From assembly GCA_963782605.1 (NCBI GenBank), contig CAWAKK010000006.1, positions 1 through 64,000 of the forward strand: a stretch of 64,000 nt of DNA, written 5' to 3'. Source of the DNA: JBDTSW01 sp963782605 (lineage in GTDB: Bacteria; Actinomycetota; Thermoleophilia; Solirubrobacterales; 70-9). Positions within the stretch are counted from its first letter, which is position 1. Each line of letters starts with the position of its first letter. Shown one piece after another: positions 26,518 to 37,205 of the stretch. The notes below the pieces were generated by a model. The model saw only the letters and a program-made list of their open reading frames with translations, did not search any database and was not told the origin of the DNA. Position numbers and translations under genes: made by a program.

Positions 26518-27331
26518 TCGCCTCACCCTCAACCTTCACTTGAGGGTGATGGGAAACGGTGACCCAGTCCGCCTCCTCGCGCCGGGCGAGCTCGGCCGCG
26601 AGCTCGGCGTAGGCCTCGAGACCCGCGCGACCCGGGGCGTGCTCGCCCACGGACACGCCGAACGAGGGCGCTTCCGCGACTCTGACGCTGCGCGGGATCA
26701 CGGTGTCGAAGACGAGGCCATCGAAGTGTCCGCGAAGCTCGCGTTCGACATCTTGGGCGAGGCGAGTCCGCTCGTCATGCATCGTGATCACCACGCCGGT
26801 CAGAACCAGCGAGGGGTTGAGCTCACGGCGCAGCAGCCCCAGCGTGTCGAGGAACTGCACAAGGCCCTCGAGGGCCAGGTACTCGGCCTGGACCGGCACG
26901 ATCACGCGGTCGGCCGCGACCAGGGCGTTCACCGTGACCGGGCCCAGCGATGGCGGGCAGTCGAGGAGCGTGAGCGCGAAGCGATCGCGGACGGGCCCCA
27001 GCCGGTCTCGCAGACGGCGCTCGTAGCCGTCGATTCGTGGCAGCTCGACCGCGGCGCCGGCAAGATCGCGTGAGGCCGGCACGAGCCAGAGGTTGTCCGG
27101 GCCCGCGGGGCGCGCCGCCTCGGCGACCGAGGTCTCGCCTGCCAGGCAGTCATAGGCGGAGGGGCTCGCATTTCGGTCGCCGCCGAGGGCGACGGTCGCG
27201 TTGCACTGCTGGTCGAGGTCGGCGAGCAGGACCTGATGACCGCTTGCCGCCACACAGGCGGCGGTGTTCACGGCCGTGGTGGTCTTCCCCACCCCGCCCT
27301 TCTGATTCGCGATCGCGTAGATCCTGCCCAT
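26510..27331 (-). CDS. parA: Chromosome-partitioning ATPase ParA/Soj
   Basis: This 273-residue ATPase has the deviant Walker A IANQKGGVGKTTTAVNTAAC with the signature Lys, LLADLDQQCNATVAL (A') and LTLLDCPPSLGPVTVNALVA (Walker B). ParA binds DNA nonspecifically and works with ParB to separate origins. It lies between rsmG and parB, the usual order in actinobacteria. The C-terminal tail (WVTVSHHPQVKVEGEANG) overlaps the start of parB. Confidence 0.96.
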   Translation of the reverse strand: MGRIYAIANQKGGVGKTTTAVNTAACVAASGHQVLLADLDQQCNATVALGGDRNASPSAYDCLAGETSVAEAARPAGPDNLWLVPASRDLAGAAVELPRIDGYERRLRDRLGPVRDRFALTLLDCPPSLGPVTVNALVAADRVIVPVQAEYLALEGLVQFLDTLGLLRRELNPSLVLTGVVITMHDERTRLAQDVERELRGHFDGLVFDTVIPRSVRVAEAPSFGVSVGEHAPGRAGLEAYAELAAELARREEADWVTVSHHPQVKVEGEANG

Positions 27332-27354
27332 GCACCGCCGACGATAGCCGCGGC

Positions 27355-28077
27355 CTAGGCGGAGCCGAACGGCCTCTTCTTCGCCATCCCCGCTCGTCGC
27401 GGCAGGCCCGGAGGTGTCGCTCCGCTCTTGCTGTAGACGTAGAGGTGGCGGTGCTCGAAGCCCGCGGCCGACCCCGGGCCCTCCGCCATCGATCGCACCG
27501 GGCCCGGCTCCATGGCGAGCCGCTCGCAGGCGCGTTTCGCCTCTGCCTCCTCGTCCGCCTCGCGCCTTCCCTTCCAGGCCACGAGCGTGCCGCCCTCGCG
27601 AAGGAGCGGCGAGGCGAGCTCCGCGAGGGTGGCGAGACGACCCACCGCGCGGGCGGTGACAACGTCGGCCTCACCGCGGCCACCGTCGGGGGGCCGGGAG
27701 GCCGCCCACTCCTCGGCGCGCGCGCAGACGACCCTCGCGTTGTCGATCCCGGTCCGCTCCGCCAGCGAGCGCATGAACTCGCATTTGCGCGAGGTGGCTT
27801 CGACGAGGTCCACGTGCGCCTTCGGCAGCGCCGCGGCGAGGACGATGCCCGGGAAGCCGGCGCCTGCGCCGACGTCGACGATGCGCTCCGCCGAGGCGAG
27901 CTGCGGCACCTCGAGGCCGCTCAGCGAGTCGAGGACGTGCGTCCGCCAGGCCTCGTTGGGGTCCCTCACGGTCGTCGGGGCATGCTCGTCGGCCGCGAGG
28001 ATCTCGACGACCTCGCGCAGCGCCTGGACGCCACCGACGGGAACTCGCGAGAGAAGCTCGGCCTCTGGGTCGCTCAC
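27355..28077 (-). CDS. rsmG: 16S rRNA (guanine-527-N7) methyltransferase RsmG
   Basis: RsmG (GidB) methylates G527 of 16S rRNA with S-adenosylmethionine. The 240-residue protein has the cofactor motif IVDVGAGAGFPGIVLAAALP, EATSRKCEFMRSLAERTG and VVTARAVGRLATLAELASPL. Its start overlaps the stop of khpB by four bases. The last ~25 residues (from SGATPPGLPRRAG) extend beyond the family core; the motif LPRRAGMAKKRP is common at RsmG ends. Confidence 0.95.
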   Translation of the reverse strand: MSDPEAELLSRVPVGGVQALREVVEILAADEHAPTTVRDPNEAWRTHVLDSLSGLEVPQLASAERIVDVGAGAGFPGIVLAAALPKAHVDLVEATSRKCEFMRSLAERTGIDNARVVCARAEEWAASRPPDGGRGEADVVTARAVGRLATLAELASPLLREGGTLVAWKGRREADEEAEAKRACERLAMEPGPVRSMAEGPGSAAGFEHRHLYVYSKSGATPPGLPRRAGMAKKRPFGSA

Positions 28078-28562
28078 TCGGAGACGAGCGGGGCCACGAT
28101 CACGCTGCGCTCGGGCTCCTCGCCCTCGGAGAAGGTCTCGAGCCCGGACCGCTCCACGAGATGGTCGTGGACCACCTTGCGCTCGGTCGCCGGCATCGGC
28201 TCGAGCTCGATCTCCTTGCCGGTCTCGAGCGCACGCTCGGCGGCGCGATCGGCCTGACGCTCGACCATCTCGCGGCGGCGTTGCCGGTATCCGGCCGCGT
28301 CGACGACGACCCGCTTGCGGTCGTGGTGCTCCTGAAATGCGGCGCGGTAACAGATGAGCTGGACCGCGTCGATCGTCTGGCCACGGCGGCCGATCAGCAG
28401 GCCGACGTCCTCCCCTTCGACGGTGCCGAGAATCCGCTCCTCGTCCTCGGAAACGGCAATCTCCGCCTCGAGCCCCAGCGCGTCCACGATCCGCTCGAGA
28501 ATCGCCCGAACGCGCTCGATCGGCTCGGCGGGCATGCCATCGGCTGGCGCCTCATCGACCAC
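28074..28562 (-). CDS. khpB: RNA-binding protein KhpB/Jag (KH and R3H domains)
   Basis: This 162-residue protein has a KH domain with VGLLIGRRGQTIDAVQLICY (the GxxG loop is IGRRGQ) and a C-terminal R3H domain with PMPATERKVVHDHLVERSGL (R-x-x-x-H) and SEGEEPERSVIVAPL. It binds RNA and, in other bacteria, affects cell division and envelope synthesis. The usual N-terminal Jag domain is replaced by a short helix (EPIERVRAILERIVDALGL). Its place between yidC and rsmG is standard. Confidence 0.93.
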   Translation of the reverse strand: MVDEAPADGMPAEPIERVRAILERIVDALGLEAEIAVSEDEERILGTVEGEDVGLLIGRRGQTIDAVQLICYRAAFQEHHDRKRVVVDAAGYRQRRREMVERQADRAAERALETGKEIELEPMPATERKVVHDHLVERSGLETFSEGEEPERSVIVAPLVSE

Positions 28563-28641
28563 GGCGCGAGTCTAGTCGCGCGCTCGCTGAGAAGGCCTTC
28601 GCGCTCGGGTCCCGAAGTAACCCGAAGCAGGCGGTTTGCGC

Positions 28642-29387
28642 CTACTTTCGCTTCTTCTTCTTCCGCGGGGGCGGGGGCGGGACCCTCGTGGCCTTGACCT
28701 CCTCCACGGTGGCGATCTCCGGGGCCGGCCAGAACGCCTTGACCACGTATTGCTGGCCGATCGTCCAGACGTTCGTCGTGATCCAGTAGAGGATGAGGCC
28801 GGCGGGGAAGCTGATGATGAACGGGGTGAAGATGACGGGGAGGGCGAAGAGCATGATCCGCTGGGCGCCCTCGGCCTGCGCGGCGGAGACCGCCATCGAG
28901 GCGACCATCGTCACGAAGTAGAGGATGAGCAGGGCGATCAGCACGCCGCCCGTGGTCTTCTCGGTCAGGTCCGGGATGAAGAGGAAGGCCCGGGTCGCCA
29001 TAGGCCGCGACCTCGTCCTGGAAGCCGTCGCTTCGCAGCAGCTGGAACAGCGCGAAGAAGACGGGGAGCTGCAGGAGGAGGGGAAAGCAGGAGGCCAACG
29101 GATTGATGTTGTTCTCCTGGTAGAAGCGCATCAGCTCGCGCTGCTTGCGCTGGGGATCGTCCTTGTAGCGCTCGTTCAGCTCCTTGATCTGCGGCGAGTA
29201 CGCCTGCAGCGCGCGCATCGACTTGATCTGCTTGATCGAGAGCGGCAGGATCACGATCCGGGTCACGAACGTGAGCAGGATGATCGCGATCCCGTATCCG
29301 AGCGCCATGTTCTCGGCGAAGAACGTGAGGACCGCGTCGGCGACGTCGATCGATCGGCTGCAGGATGTTGGCGATGGGCAGCATCAA
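28642..29387 (-). CDS. yidC: Membrane protein insertase YidC/Oxa1, two frame breaks
   Basis: YidC inserts proteins into the inner membrane. The start MMLPIANILQPID breaks near 29,347; then ALGYGIAIILLTFVTRIVIL, SIKQIKSMRALQAYSPQIKE and NNINPLASCFPLLLQLPVFF follow. A second break near 29,000 precedes LYFVTMVASMAVSAAQAEGA and FTPFIISFPAGLILYWITTN. The C-terminus is Pro/Lys-rich (PPPPPRKKKKRK), as expected for a ribosome-binding tail. Both breaks need single-base corrections, so the gene is very probably intact in the organism. It belongs to the rpmH-rnpA-yidD-yidC-khpB-rsmG run. Confidence 0.9.
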
Positions 29388-29635
29388 GCGTGGGTCTCGT
29401 GCGTGTGGCGGGGGGCGGCTTTGCGGCGACGCGGCGGGGGCACCTCATCGACGCCGCCCCGGCTCCAGGGATTGCAGCGTACGAGACGCCACGCGGCGAG
29501 CGCGCCGCCCCGGGCGATGCCGTGCCTGCGAATCGCCTGCTGCGCGTAGTCAGAGCACGTCGGGTAGTACTTGCACCGCGCCGGAAGCAGCGGGGAGATC
29601 AGGCGGGAATAGGCACGAATCGGCAGCAACACCAC
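29384..29635 (-). CDS. yidD: Membrane protein insertion efficiency factor YidD
   Basis: This 83-residue protein has the family core YSRLISPLLPARCKYYPTCS, DYAQQAIRRHGIARGGALAA and RLVRCNPWSRGGVDEVP. The three conserved Cys are present (RCKYYPTCS and RCNP). A Pro/Arg/His-rich tail ends the protein. It overlaps the start of yidC by four bases. Confidence 0.95.
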   Translation of the reverse strand: MVLLPIRAYSRLISPLLPARCKYYPTCSDYAQQAIRRHGIARGGALAAWRLVRCNPWSRGGVDEVPPPRRRKAAPRHTHETHA

Positions 29636-29679
29636 CCAAACGAGCGCCCGGCGGACCCGGTCTTGGGCCCGAGGCTGAC

Positions 29680-29695
29680 CGTTTCACGTTTTACG
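29680..29695. promoter_or_regulatory. Degenerate parS-like site at the end of rnpA
   Basis: The minus-strand sequence CGTAAAACGTGAAACG matches TGTTTCACGTGAAACA at 11 of 16 positions, with the right half ACGTGAAAC perfect. It spans the rnpA stop codon, close to parAB and dnaA. The poor left half makes it doubtful. Confidence 0.25.
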
Positions 29696-30094
29696 CCTCG
29701 AAACGGCCCTGTTCACGTCTTGCCCCCGGCGAGCCCAGCCTCGGTGAACAGCTCCTGCCATCGCCCTCGTCACGCCGCTCGCCCCCTCGCGCTCGACGAG
29801 CCCCGCAACGTCGGGTCGCGCCACGAGCACGAAGTCGTGGCTGTCGGGTACGTCAAGGGTCCAGAACGCCTCCTTCAGCGCCCGCTTGACGGCGTTTCGC
29901 TCGACGGCACCTCCAACCTTGCGGTTGACCGAGACGCCGAGGCGAACGTCGTCCTCGGCGTCGTCGCGGCGCGGGAACGCGTAGAGGACGAGAAAACGGT
30001 TTCCGTGCGAGGCGCCCTCGCGGTAGACCCGATCGAAGTCGCCGCTGCGGGAGAGGCGCCCACGCTTGCGCCCTTCGCCCGGCCCTTGGGACAT
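29684..30094 (-). CDS. rnpA: Ribonuclease P protein component
   Basis: RnpA is the protein subunit that helps the RNase P RNA mature tRNA 5' ends. This 136-residue protein has the start RLSRSGDFDRVYREGASHGN, then FPRRDDAEDDVRLGVSVNRK and the RNA-binding motif GAVERNAVKRALKEAFW. It lies two bases downstream of rpmH. It ends RGQDVNRAVSRRKT. The length is slightly above the usual ~120 because of a charged N-terminus. Confidence 0.95.
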   Translation of the reverse strand: MSQGPGEGRKRGRLSRSGDFDRVYREGASHGNRFLVLYAFPRRDDAEDDVRLGVSVNRKVGGAVERNAVKRALKEAFWTLDVPDSHDFVLVARPDVAGLVEREGASGVTRAMAGAVHRGWARRGQDVNRAVSRRKT

Positions 30095-30096
30095 GG

Positions 30097-30231
30097 TTAG
30101 GGAGTGAGCCGCTTGCGGCCCTTGGCGCGACGGCGCTTCAGGATCTGGCGGCCGCCGCGGGTACGCATGCGCGCACGAAACCCGTGGGTCTTCGCGCGCT
30201 TTCGCTTCTTCGGCTGGTAGGTCCTCTTCAA
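30097..30231 (-). CDS. rpmH: 50S ribosomal protein L34 (TTG start)
   Basis: The 44-residue protein begins MKRTYQPKKRKRAKTHGFRA and ends LKRRRAKGRKRLTP, a normal L34. The conserved first residues fix the start at the TTG at 30,231, since no ATG or GTG is in frame nearby. There is no Shine-Dalgarno sequence; a TATACT box ends only ten bases before the start, so the leader is absent or only a few bases long. It is the first gene of the minus-strand origin operon. Confidence 0.95.
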   Translation of the reverse strand: MKRTYQPKKRKRAKTHGFRARMRTRGGRQILKRRRAKGRKRLTP

Positions 30232-30241
30232 GGCGACGGCC

Positions 30242-30247
30242 AGTATA
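30242..30247 (-). promoter_or_regulatory. -10 box (TATACT) of rpmH
   Basis: On the minus strand TATACT ends ten bases before the rpmH TTG, so transcription would start within about three bases of the start codon. Confidence 0.5.
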
Positions 30248-30248
30248 G

Positions 30249-30267
30249 GGCCGCTCCTAAAGCGGCC
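30249..30267. repeat. Short hairpin between rpmH and dnaA
   Basis: GGCCGCT and AGCGGCC form a perfect seven-base stem with a five-base loop, followed by an overlapping CCGCT/AGCGG dyad. The 130-base gap between the divergent rpmH and dnaA genes is otherwise GC-rich and shows no clear DnaA box. Confidence 0.5.
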
Positions 30268-30347
30268 GCTAAGCGCAGCGGCGGGGGCGCAGCTTTCTTT
30301 TCGCGCGAAATGCGGGGAGCCCCGGCGAGGCTCCCGGTGACCCGACC

Positions 30348-30353
30348 TATAGT
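30348..30353 (+). promoter_or_regulatory. -10 box (TATAGT) of dnaA
   Basis: TATAGT ends eight bases before the dnaA GTG at 30,362, with no ribosome-binding site; a leaderless or nearly leaderless dnaA mRNA follows. Confidence 0.5.
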
Positions 30354-30361
30354 CGCTCGTC

Positions 30362-31765
30362 GTGTGCGAACAGGCATCCTCGGGCGAGCTCAAGACGATT
30401 TGGAACGGGGTTCGCGAGGAGCTTCGAGCCTCGCTGCCGGCGGCCACGTTCGAGCTCTGGATCGAGCCGCTCGAGGCCGTCGCGGTCCAGCCGCCGCTCC
30501 TTCTCGTAAGCGGGCCGGCGCCCGCGCGCCGCTGGGTTGAGCGCCGCTACGCGGAGCGGATCGCGGCGAACCTGCGCACGCGTACGAGCGATCTCACCGG
30601 CGTTGGCTTCGTCGACTCCACGAGCGCGGAGGAGGCGCCGCGCGACCCGCGCGAGCCCGTCTCGACGCCGATCGACCCGGCTCACACCTTCGACAGCTTC
30701 GTGATCGGACCCGGAAGCCGCCTCGCTCACGCTGCCGCGCTCGCCGTCGCAGAGAGCCCGGGCGAGGCCTACAACCCGCTCTTCCTCCACGGGCCGCCCG
30801 GCCTTGGCAAGACGCACCTGCTCGGGGCCATCGCTGAATACCTGGCGCGCAACCATCCCGGGCTGAGCGTGCATGGGACCACCGCCGAGCGCTTCACCAC
30901 CGAGTTCGTCGGCGCGCTTCGCCACGACGGGCCCGCCCGCTTCAAGCAGCGCTACCGCGGCCTCGATGCCCTCTTGATCGACGATGTCCAGGTCCTCGAG
31001 GGCAAAGCGCGCACCGAGGAGGAGTTCGTCCACACCTTCAACGCCCTGTTCGCGGCCGGGAAGCAGATCGTCTTGAGCTCAGATCGCCCACCCGAGGCCC
31101 TGGCGCAGCTCGCCGAGCGGCTTCGCGACCGCTTCCAGTGGGGCCTCACCGTCGACCTCGAGGCCCCGGACATGCGAACCCGGGTCGCGCTCTTGTGGCG
31201 GATGGCCGCCCGTTCCGGGCCAGAGCTGCCCGAGCCCGATGCGCTTCGGGAGATAGCGGGGAGAGTTCCCGGCAACGTCCGGCTTCTCGAGGGTGCGATG
31301 ACCCGCGTGGTGGCCACGGCCTCCGTCCTCTCGGAACCGATCACGACACCCCTTGTGCGCAAGGCGCTCCCCGCGGCCGGCGACGGTGGCACGCCGGTGG
31401 TTGGCGCCGGCGCTGCCGCGCCAACCGTGAGCGCGATCCAGGAGGCCGTCTCCGGAGTCCTTGGGGTACCGCGATCCGAATTGCTCTCGAGCCGGCGCAC
31501 TCCTCGCGTCGCTCGAGCACGGCAACTGGCCATGTACGTGGCGCGCGAGATGACCGAGCTCTCCCTGGCTCAGATCGCCCGGGAGTTCGACCGCGACCAT
31601 TCCACCGTCCTACACGCCATCCGCTCGGTCTCCCAGCGCCTCGAGCCGGGATCGGAGACCGCGACCGCCATCCACAAGGTCCGAGCGCAGTTGGGGACAA
31701 CCGGCGTGGTCGGCCTCACGACCGAGCGCCCCCTGCACGACCGAAGCCCCCGTCCACAGGATTGA
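30362..31765 (+). CDS. dnaA: Chromosomal replication initiator DnaA
   Basis: DnaA binds oriC and opens the strands. In 467 residues, domain I is at the start (IWNGVREELRASLPAATFEL), a short linker follows, then the AAA+ domain with Walker A FLHGPPGLGKTHLLGAI near residue 145 and Walker B LLIDDVQVLEGK near 205. The C-terminal DNA-binding domain carries ARQLAMYVAREMTELSLAQI and the signature REFDRDHSTVLHAI. Domain II is short compared with many actinobacteria. The GTG at 30,362 is supported by the -10 box just upstream. Confidence 0.97.
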   Translation: MCEQASSGELKTIWNGVREELRASLPAATFELWIEPLEAVAVQPPLLLVSGPAPARRWVERRYAERIAANLRTRTSDLTGVGFVDSTSAEEAPRDPREPVSTPIDPAHTFDSFVIGPGSRLAHAAALAVAESPGEAYNPLFLHGPPGLGKTHLLGAIAEYLARNHPGLSVHGTTAERFTTEFVGALRHDGPARFKQRYRGLDALLIDDVQVLEGKARTEEEFVHTFNALFAAGKQIVLSSDRPPEALAQLAERLRDRFQWGLTVDLEAPDMRTRVALLWRMAARSGPELPEPDALREIAGRVPGNVRLLEGAMTRVVATASVLSEPITTPLVRKALPAAGDGGTPVVGAGAAAPTVSAIQEAVSGVLGVPRSELLSSRRTPRVARARQLAMYVAREMTELSLAQIAREFDRDHSTVLHAIRSVSQRLEPGSETATAIHKVRAQLGTTGVVGLTTERPLHDRSPRPQD

Positions 31766-31771
31766 TCCACA
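31751..31771. other. DnaA-box-like sequences at the dnaA-dnaN boundary
   Basis: TGATCCACA (31,763-31,771) matches the TTATCCACA DnaA box with one change, and CGTCCACAG (31,751-31,759) is a weaker copy; a third weak TTTCCACC lies near 31,808. The dnaA-dnaN gap is only ~106 bases, with no AT-rich tract. This may be a reduced oriC or only an accessory cluster. Confidence 0.3.
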
Positions 31772-31871
31772 GCCCTTTCGCCCATGTCCATGCGGCGAGC
31801 CGAGTACTTTCCACCGTCACCCACCAGCTAAATACATCTGACCCAAGTAGAAGGATGAGCAGTTCAGCCCA

Positions 31872-32984
31872 ATGAAGTTCTCGATCTCACGTGAAAAGCT
31901 CTTCGACGCCCTCCAGCTCGCCGGGCGCGCGGTCTCGAGCCGCAGCACCCTGCCCTCGCTGGCCGGCATCTACCTCGAGGCGGGTGAGAGCAGCGTCGTC
32001 ATTCGTGCCACCGACATGGAGCTTGGGCTCACGCTCACGCTCGATGACGTCTCCGTGGAGCAGGGGGGCTCGGTCCTGCTTCCGGGCCGGCTCTTGGTCG
32101 ATGTCGTTCGCAGCCTGCCGGAGGGGGAGGCGACCCTGGCCCTGCGCGCGGAGCAGCGCGACGTGGAGCTCACGGCCGCCAGCGCCCGCTTTCACCTGCG
32201 CACCCTCCCCGCCGAGGATTTCCCGCGGCTTCCCGAGGCGGATGGTGAGGCCGCAAGGCTTCCCGCCGCGCCGCTCGCCGAGACGATCGAGCGGGTCGCG
32301 CGGGCAGCGTCACGTGACGAGGTGCGCCCGATCCTCACCGGGGTCTTGGTCCAGGCCGAGGGATCCAACCTCACGATGGTCGCGACGGACTCCTACCGGC
32401 TCTCGGTCAAGCACACGGAGCTCGAGGGGGGTGGCGTCGGTGAGCCGATCGAGGCGAACGTCCCCGCCCGCGCCCTGCGTGAGCTGGCGCGCATCATCTC
32501 CTCCGAGGGCGCCGACGAGGTCGAGCTCGCCATGCCGCGCAACCAGGCGGTGTTCCGCGCCGGCGGCATCACCCTCACCTCGCGGCTGATCGATGGGCAG
32601 TTCCCGAGCTGGCGGCAGCTCATCCCCGAGTCCTTCGACCACGATGTGCGGCTGCCGCGCGAGGAATTCCTCGAGGTCAGCCGGAGGGTGAGCCAGCTCG
32701 CCCAGCGAAACGCCCCCCTGCGGCTGGCGCTCGCCGAGGGCGAGATCACCGTCGCGGCCGAGACGCCCGACATCGGCGACGCCAGCGAGGGGATGCCCGC
32801 CTCGTATACCGGCGAGCCGATGGAGATCGCGTTCAACCCGCAGTTCTTCGTCGAGGGGATCGATTCGGTCGACGGCGACGAGATCTCGCTGCAGGTCTCC
32901 TCGCCACTGCGCCCGGGCCTGCTGCGGCCCGTGGGCGGCGAGGACTTCTCGTACCTCGTCATGCCGATTCGCCTCAACGTCTGA
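31872..32984 (+). CDS. dnaN: DNA polymerase III beta sliding clamp
   Basis: DnaN forms the ring that tethers the polymerase to DNA. The 370-residue protein begins MKFSISREKLFDALQLAGRA with RSTLPSLAGIYLEAGESSVV, has the three repeated clamp folds and ends YLVMPIRLN. The first ten codons use TCA, CGT, GAA and AAG, which are unusual in this GC-rich gene, and overlap a parS-like sequence. It is followed five bases later by recF. Confidence 0.97.
   Translation: MKFSISREKLFDALQLAGRAVSSRSTLPSLAGIYLEAGESSVVIRATDMELGLTLTLDDVSVEQGGSVLLPGRLLVDVVRSLPEGEATLALRAEQRDVELTAASARFHLRTLPAEDFPRLPEADGEAARLPAAPLAETIERVARAASRDEVRPILTGVLVQAEGSNLTMVATDSYRLSVKHTELEGGGVGEPIEANVPARALRELARIISSEGADEVELAMPRNQAVFRAGGITLTSRLIDGQFPSWRQLIPESFDHDVRLPREEFLEVSRRVSQLAQRNAPLRLALAEGEITVAAETPDIGDASEGMPASYTGEPMEIAFNPQFFVEGIDSVDGDEISLQVSSPLRPGLLRPVGGEDFSYLVMPIRLNV
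31883..31898. promoter_or_regulatory. parS-like site inside the start of dnaN
   Basis: GATCTCACGTGAAAAG matches TGTTTCACGTGAAACA at 11 of 16 positions with an unbroken central TCACGTGAAA. Codons over the site deviate from the gene's usual GC-ending ones, as expected if the DNA sequence itself is selected. Confidence 0.35.
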
Positions 32985-32989
32985 GCCGC

Positions 32990-34126
32990 ATGCGCGCCCG
33001 TCGCGTCGCCACGCTCGGGCTCCGCAACCTGGCGGATGCCCAGGTGGAGCTCGGCGACGCAGTGACGCTCGTCTGGGGACCGAACGGCGCCGGCAAGACG
33101 AACCTGCTCGAGGCCCTCTACCTCGGCCTGGCCGGGCGGTCACCGCGGACGCGTACCGATCGCGAGGCGATCGCGTTCGGCCAAAAGCTCGGGCGTGTGG
33201 AGGTGGAGGTCACCGACGGGCCCGAGACCAGCACCTTCCGCTGGGCCCTCGAGCGGGGCTCAGAACGCCACCACCAGGTCGACGGTCGGCCGGTCGATCC
33301 CACGGCCGCGGCCGAGTTGCGCCCCGCCCTGTCGGTCTTCATGCCGGATCGACTCGTCCTCGTGAAGGGGCCGCCGGCTGCGCGGCGCGCCCACCTGGAT
33401 CGATTCTGCGCCGCGCTTTGGCCCGCCCGCGCGGAGGCGCGCCGCCGCTACGGCCGCGCCCTGGCCCAGCGCAACGCGCTGCTCGGGAGGATCCGCTCGG
33501 GAGTCGCCGGCGAAGCCTCGCTCGACGCGTGGGACGCCGAGCTGGGGGCGGCGGGGATCGAGCTCATGGAGATTCGCGCGAGCGCGGTCGGGTCGCTCGC
33601 TTCGCCGTTCGCGACGGCGGCACCCGAGCTGGGGCTCGAGGGCGAGCCCACGCTCGCGTACCGACCGCGCAGCGATGCCGCTGCACCGCACGAGTTGGCG
33701 GCCGAGCTCGCCGAGCGGCGCGCATCCGACCTGGCTCGGGGGTTCACGTCGCATGGCCCGCATCTCGATGAGGTGGCCATCTCCCGCGGCGGCCGGGCCC
33801 TTCGCCGCTACGGCTCACAGGGCGAGCAGCGACTGGCCCTCCTCGGGCTGCTCTTCGCGGAGCGCGAGGTGCTGGTGGCGGAGGGGCGCCCAGGGCCGCT
33901 GATGCTCCTCGACGATGTCACCTCGGAGCTCGATCCCTCACGCCGACGGCTTCTGTGCGAGCGGCTTGAGGCGGGCGGGGGCCAGGCGCTCATCACGGCA
34001 ACCGAGCCGTCCCAGCTGCCGGCGGAGTGCCCGCGGCTCGAGCTGGCGATGCGCGAGGGCAACGTCTTCACCGAGGCCCGCGATCGCGACGGCGGGGACC
34101 CGGATGCTTCATCGGCGGCCGCGTGA
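32990..34126 (+). CDS. recF: DNA replication and repair ATPase RecF
   Basis: RecF loads RecA at gapped DNA. The 378-residue protein has Walker A LVWGPNGAGKTNLLEALYLG near residue 30, the ABC-type signature YGSQGEQRLALLGLLFAERE and Walker B GPLMLLDDVTSELDPSRR. The length is normal for the family. Its TGA overlaps the GTG of the DUF721 gene. It lies in the canonical dnaA-dnaN-recF-gyrB order. Confidence 0.96.
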   Translation: MRARRVATLGLRNLADAQVELGDAVTLVWGPNGAGKTNLLEALYLGLAGRSPRTRTDREAIAFGQKLGRVEVEVTDGPETSTFRWALERGSERHHQVDGRPVDPTAAAELRPALSVFMPDRLVLVKGPPAARRAHLDRFCAALWPARAEARRRYGRALAQRNALLGRIRSGVAGEASLDAWDAELGAAGIELMEIRASAVGSLASPFATAAPELGLEGEPTLAYRPRSDAAAPHELAAELAERRASDLARGFTSHGPHLDEVAISRGGRALRRYGSQGEQRLALLGLLFAEREVLVAEGRPGPLMLLDDVTSELDPSRRRLLCERLEAGGGQALITATEPSQLPAECPRLELAMREGNVFTEARDRDGGDPDASSAAA

Positions 34127-34461
34127 GCCCGCGGCGCGACCCGGGTGCCCGCGGGCCTCGTCGCATCGGCGACGCCATGGGCGTGGTGCGCTCCGACGCC
34201 GCCCCTGCGACGCCCCTGGCGGCCGCTCAGGGGGTGTGGGCGCAGGTGGCCGGAGAGACGGTCGCGGCCCAGTCGGAGCCGGTTGCCGAGCGCGCCGGCG
34301 TGCTCACGATCGCGTGCCATTCGGCGACCTGGGCGCAGGAGCTCGACCTGATGGCGCCGGACCTCTTGGGGCGGCTCAACGAGGCCCTGGTGAAGACGGG
34401 TTCGGAGCCGTTCGAGCGGCTTCGCTTCACCGCCGATGCCGCGCGACACTTTCGTACGTAA
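34123..34461 (+). CDS. DUF721 protein (DciA-like)
   Basis: This ~112-residue protein has the DUF721 core: AAAQGVWAQVAGETVAAQSE, ERAGVLTIACHSATWAQELD and LLGRLNEALVKTGSEPFERL. DUF721 proteins include DciA, the helicase operator of bacteria lacking DnaC/DnaI, and this gene lies between recF and gyrB as in mycobacteria. The GTG at 34,123 overlaps the recF stop. A Pro/Arg-rich N-terminus of ~25 residues precedes the domain. Confidence 0.85.
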   Translation: MSPRRDPGARGPRRIGDAMGVVRSDAAPATPLAAAQGVWAQVAGETVAAQSEPVAERAGVLTIACHSATWAQELDLMAPDLLGRLNEALVKTGSEPFERLRFTADAARHFRT

Positions 34462-34666
34462 TTTGCAGGTAATTCGTTCGGTTTCGCAAGTCTTTCCGCT
34501 GCTCCTGAGTGCTATCCTTATGTGAACTTGGACGGATGCCTCGCCACGTCTGAATCCGCCGCTTATTCGTGGCTTGACGGTCGGGGTTTCCACTCTCCAT
34601 GCGCGGGTTCCTGCGGGTTCCCGGGAGAGGCCCGAGGGACCCGATCAGCATGAGCGAAAGGATTTA

Positions 34667-37171
<2,505 letters not shown>

Positions 37172-37205
37172 CGACCGTCAGGATCTCCACCCGAGGGCGA
37201 TCTAG

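Noticed and set aside
30232..30361. A complete oriC between rpmH and dnaA
   Set aside because: The gap is short, GC-rich and lacks DnaA-box clusters; only promoters and small hairpins are visible.
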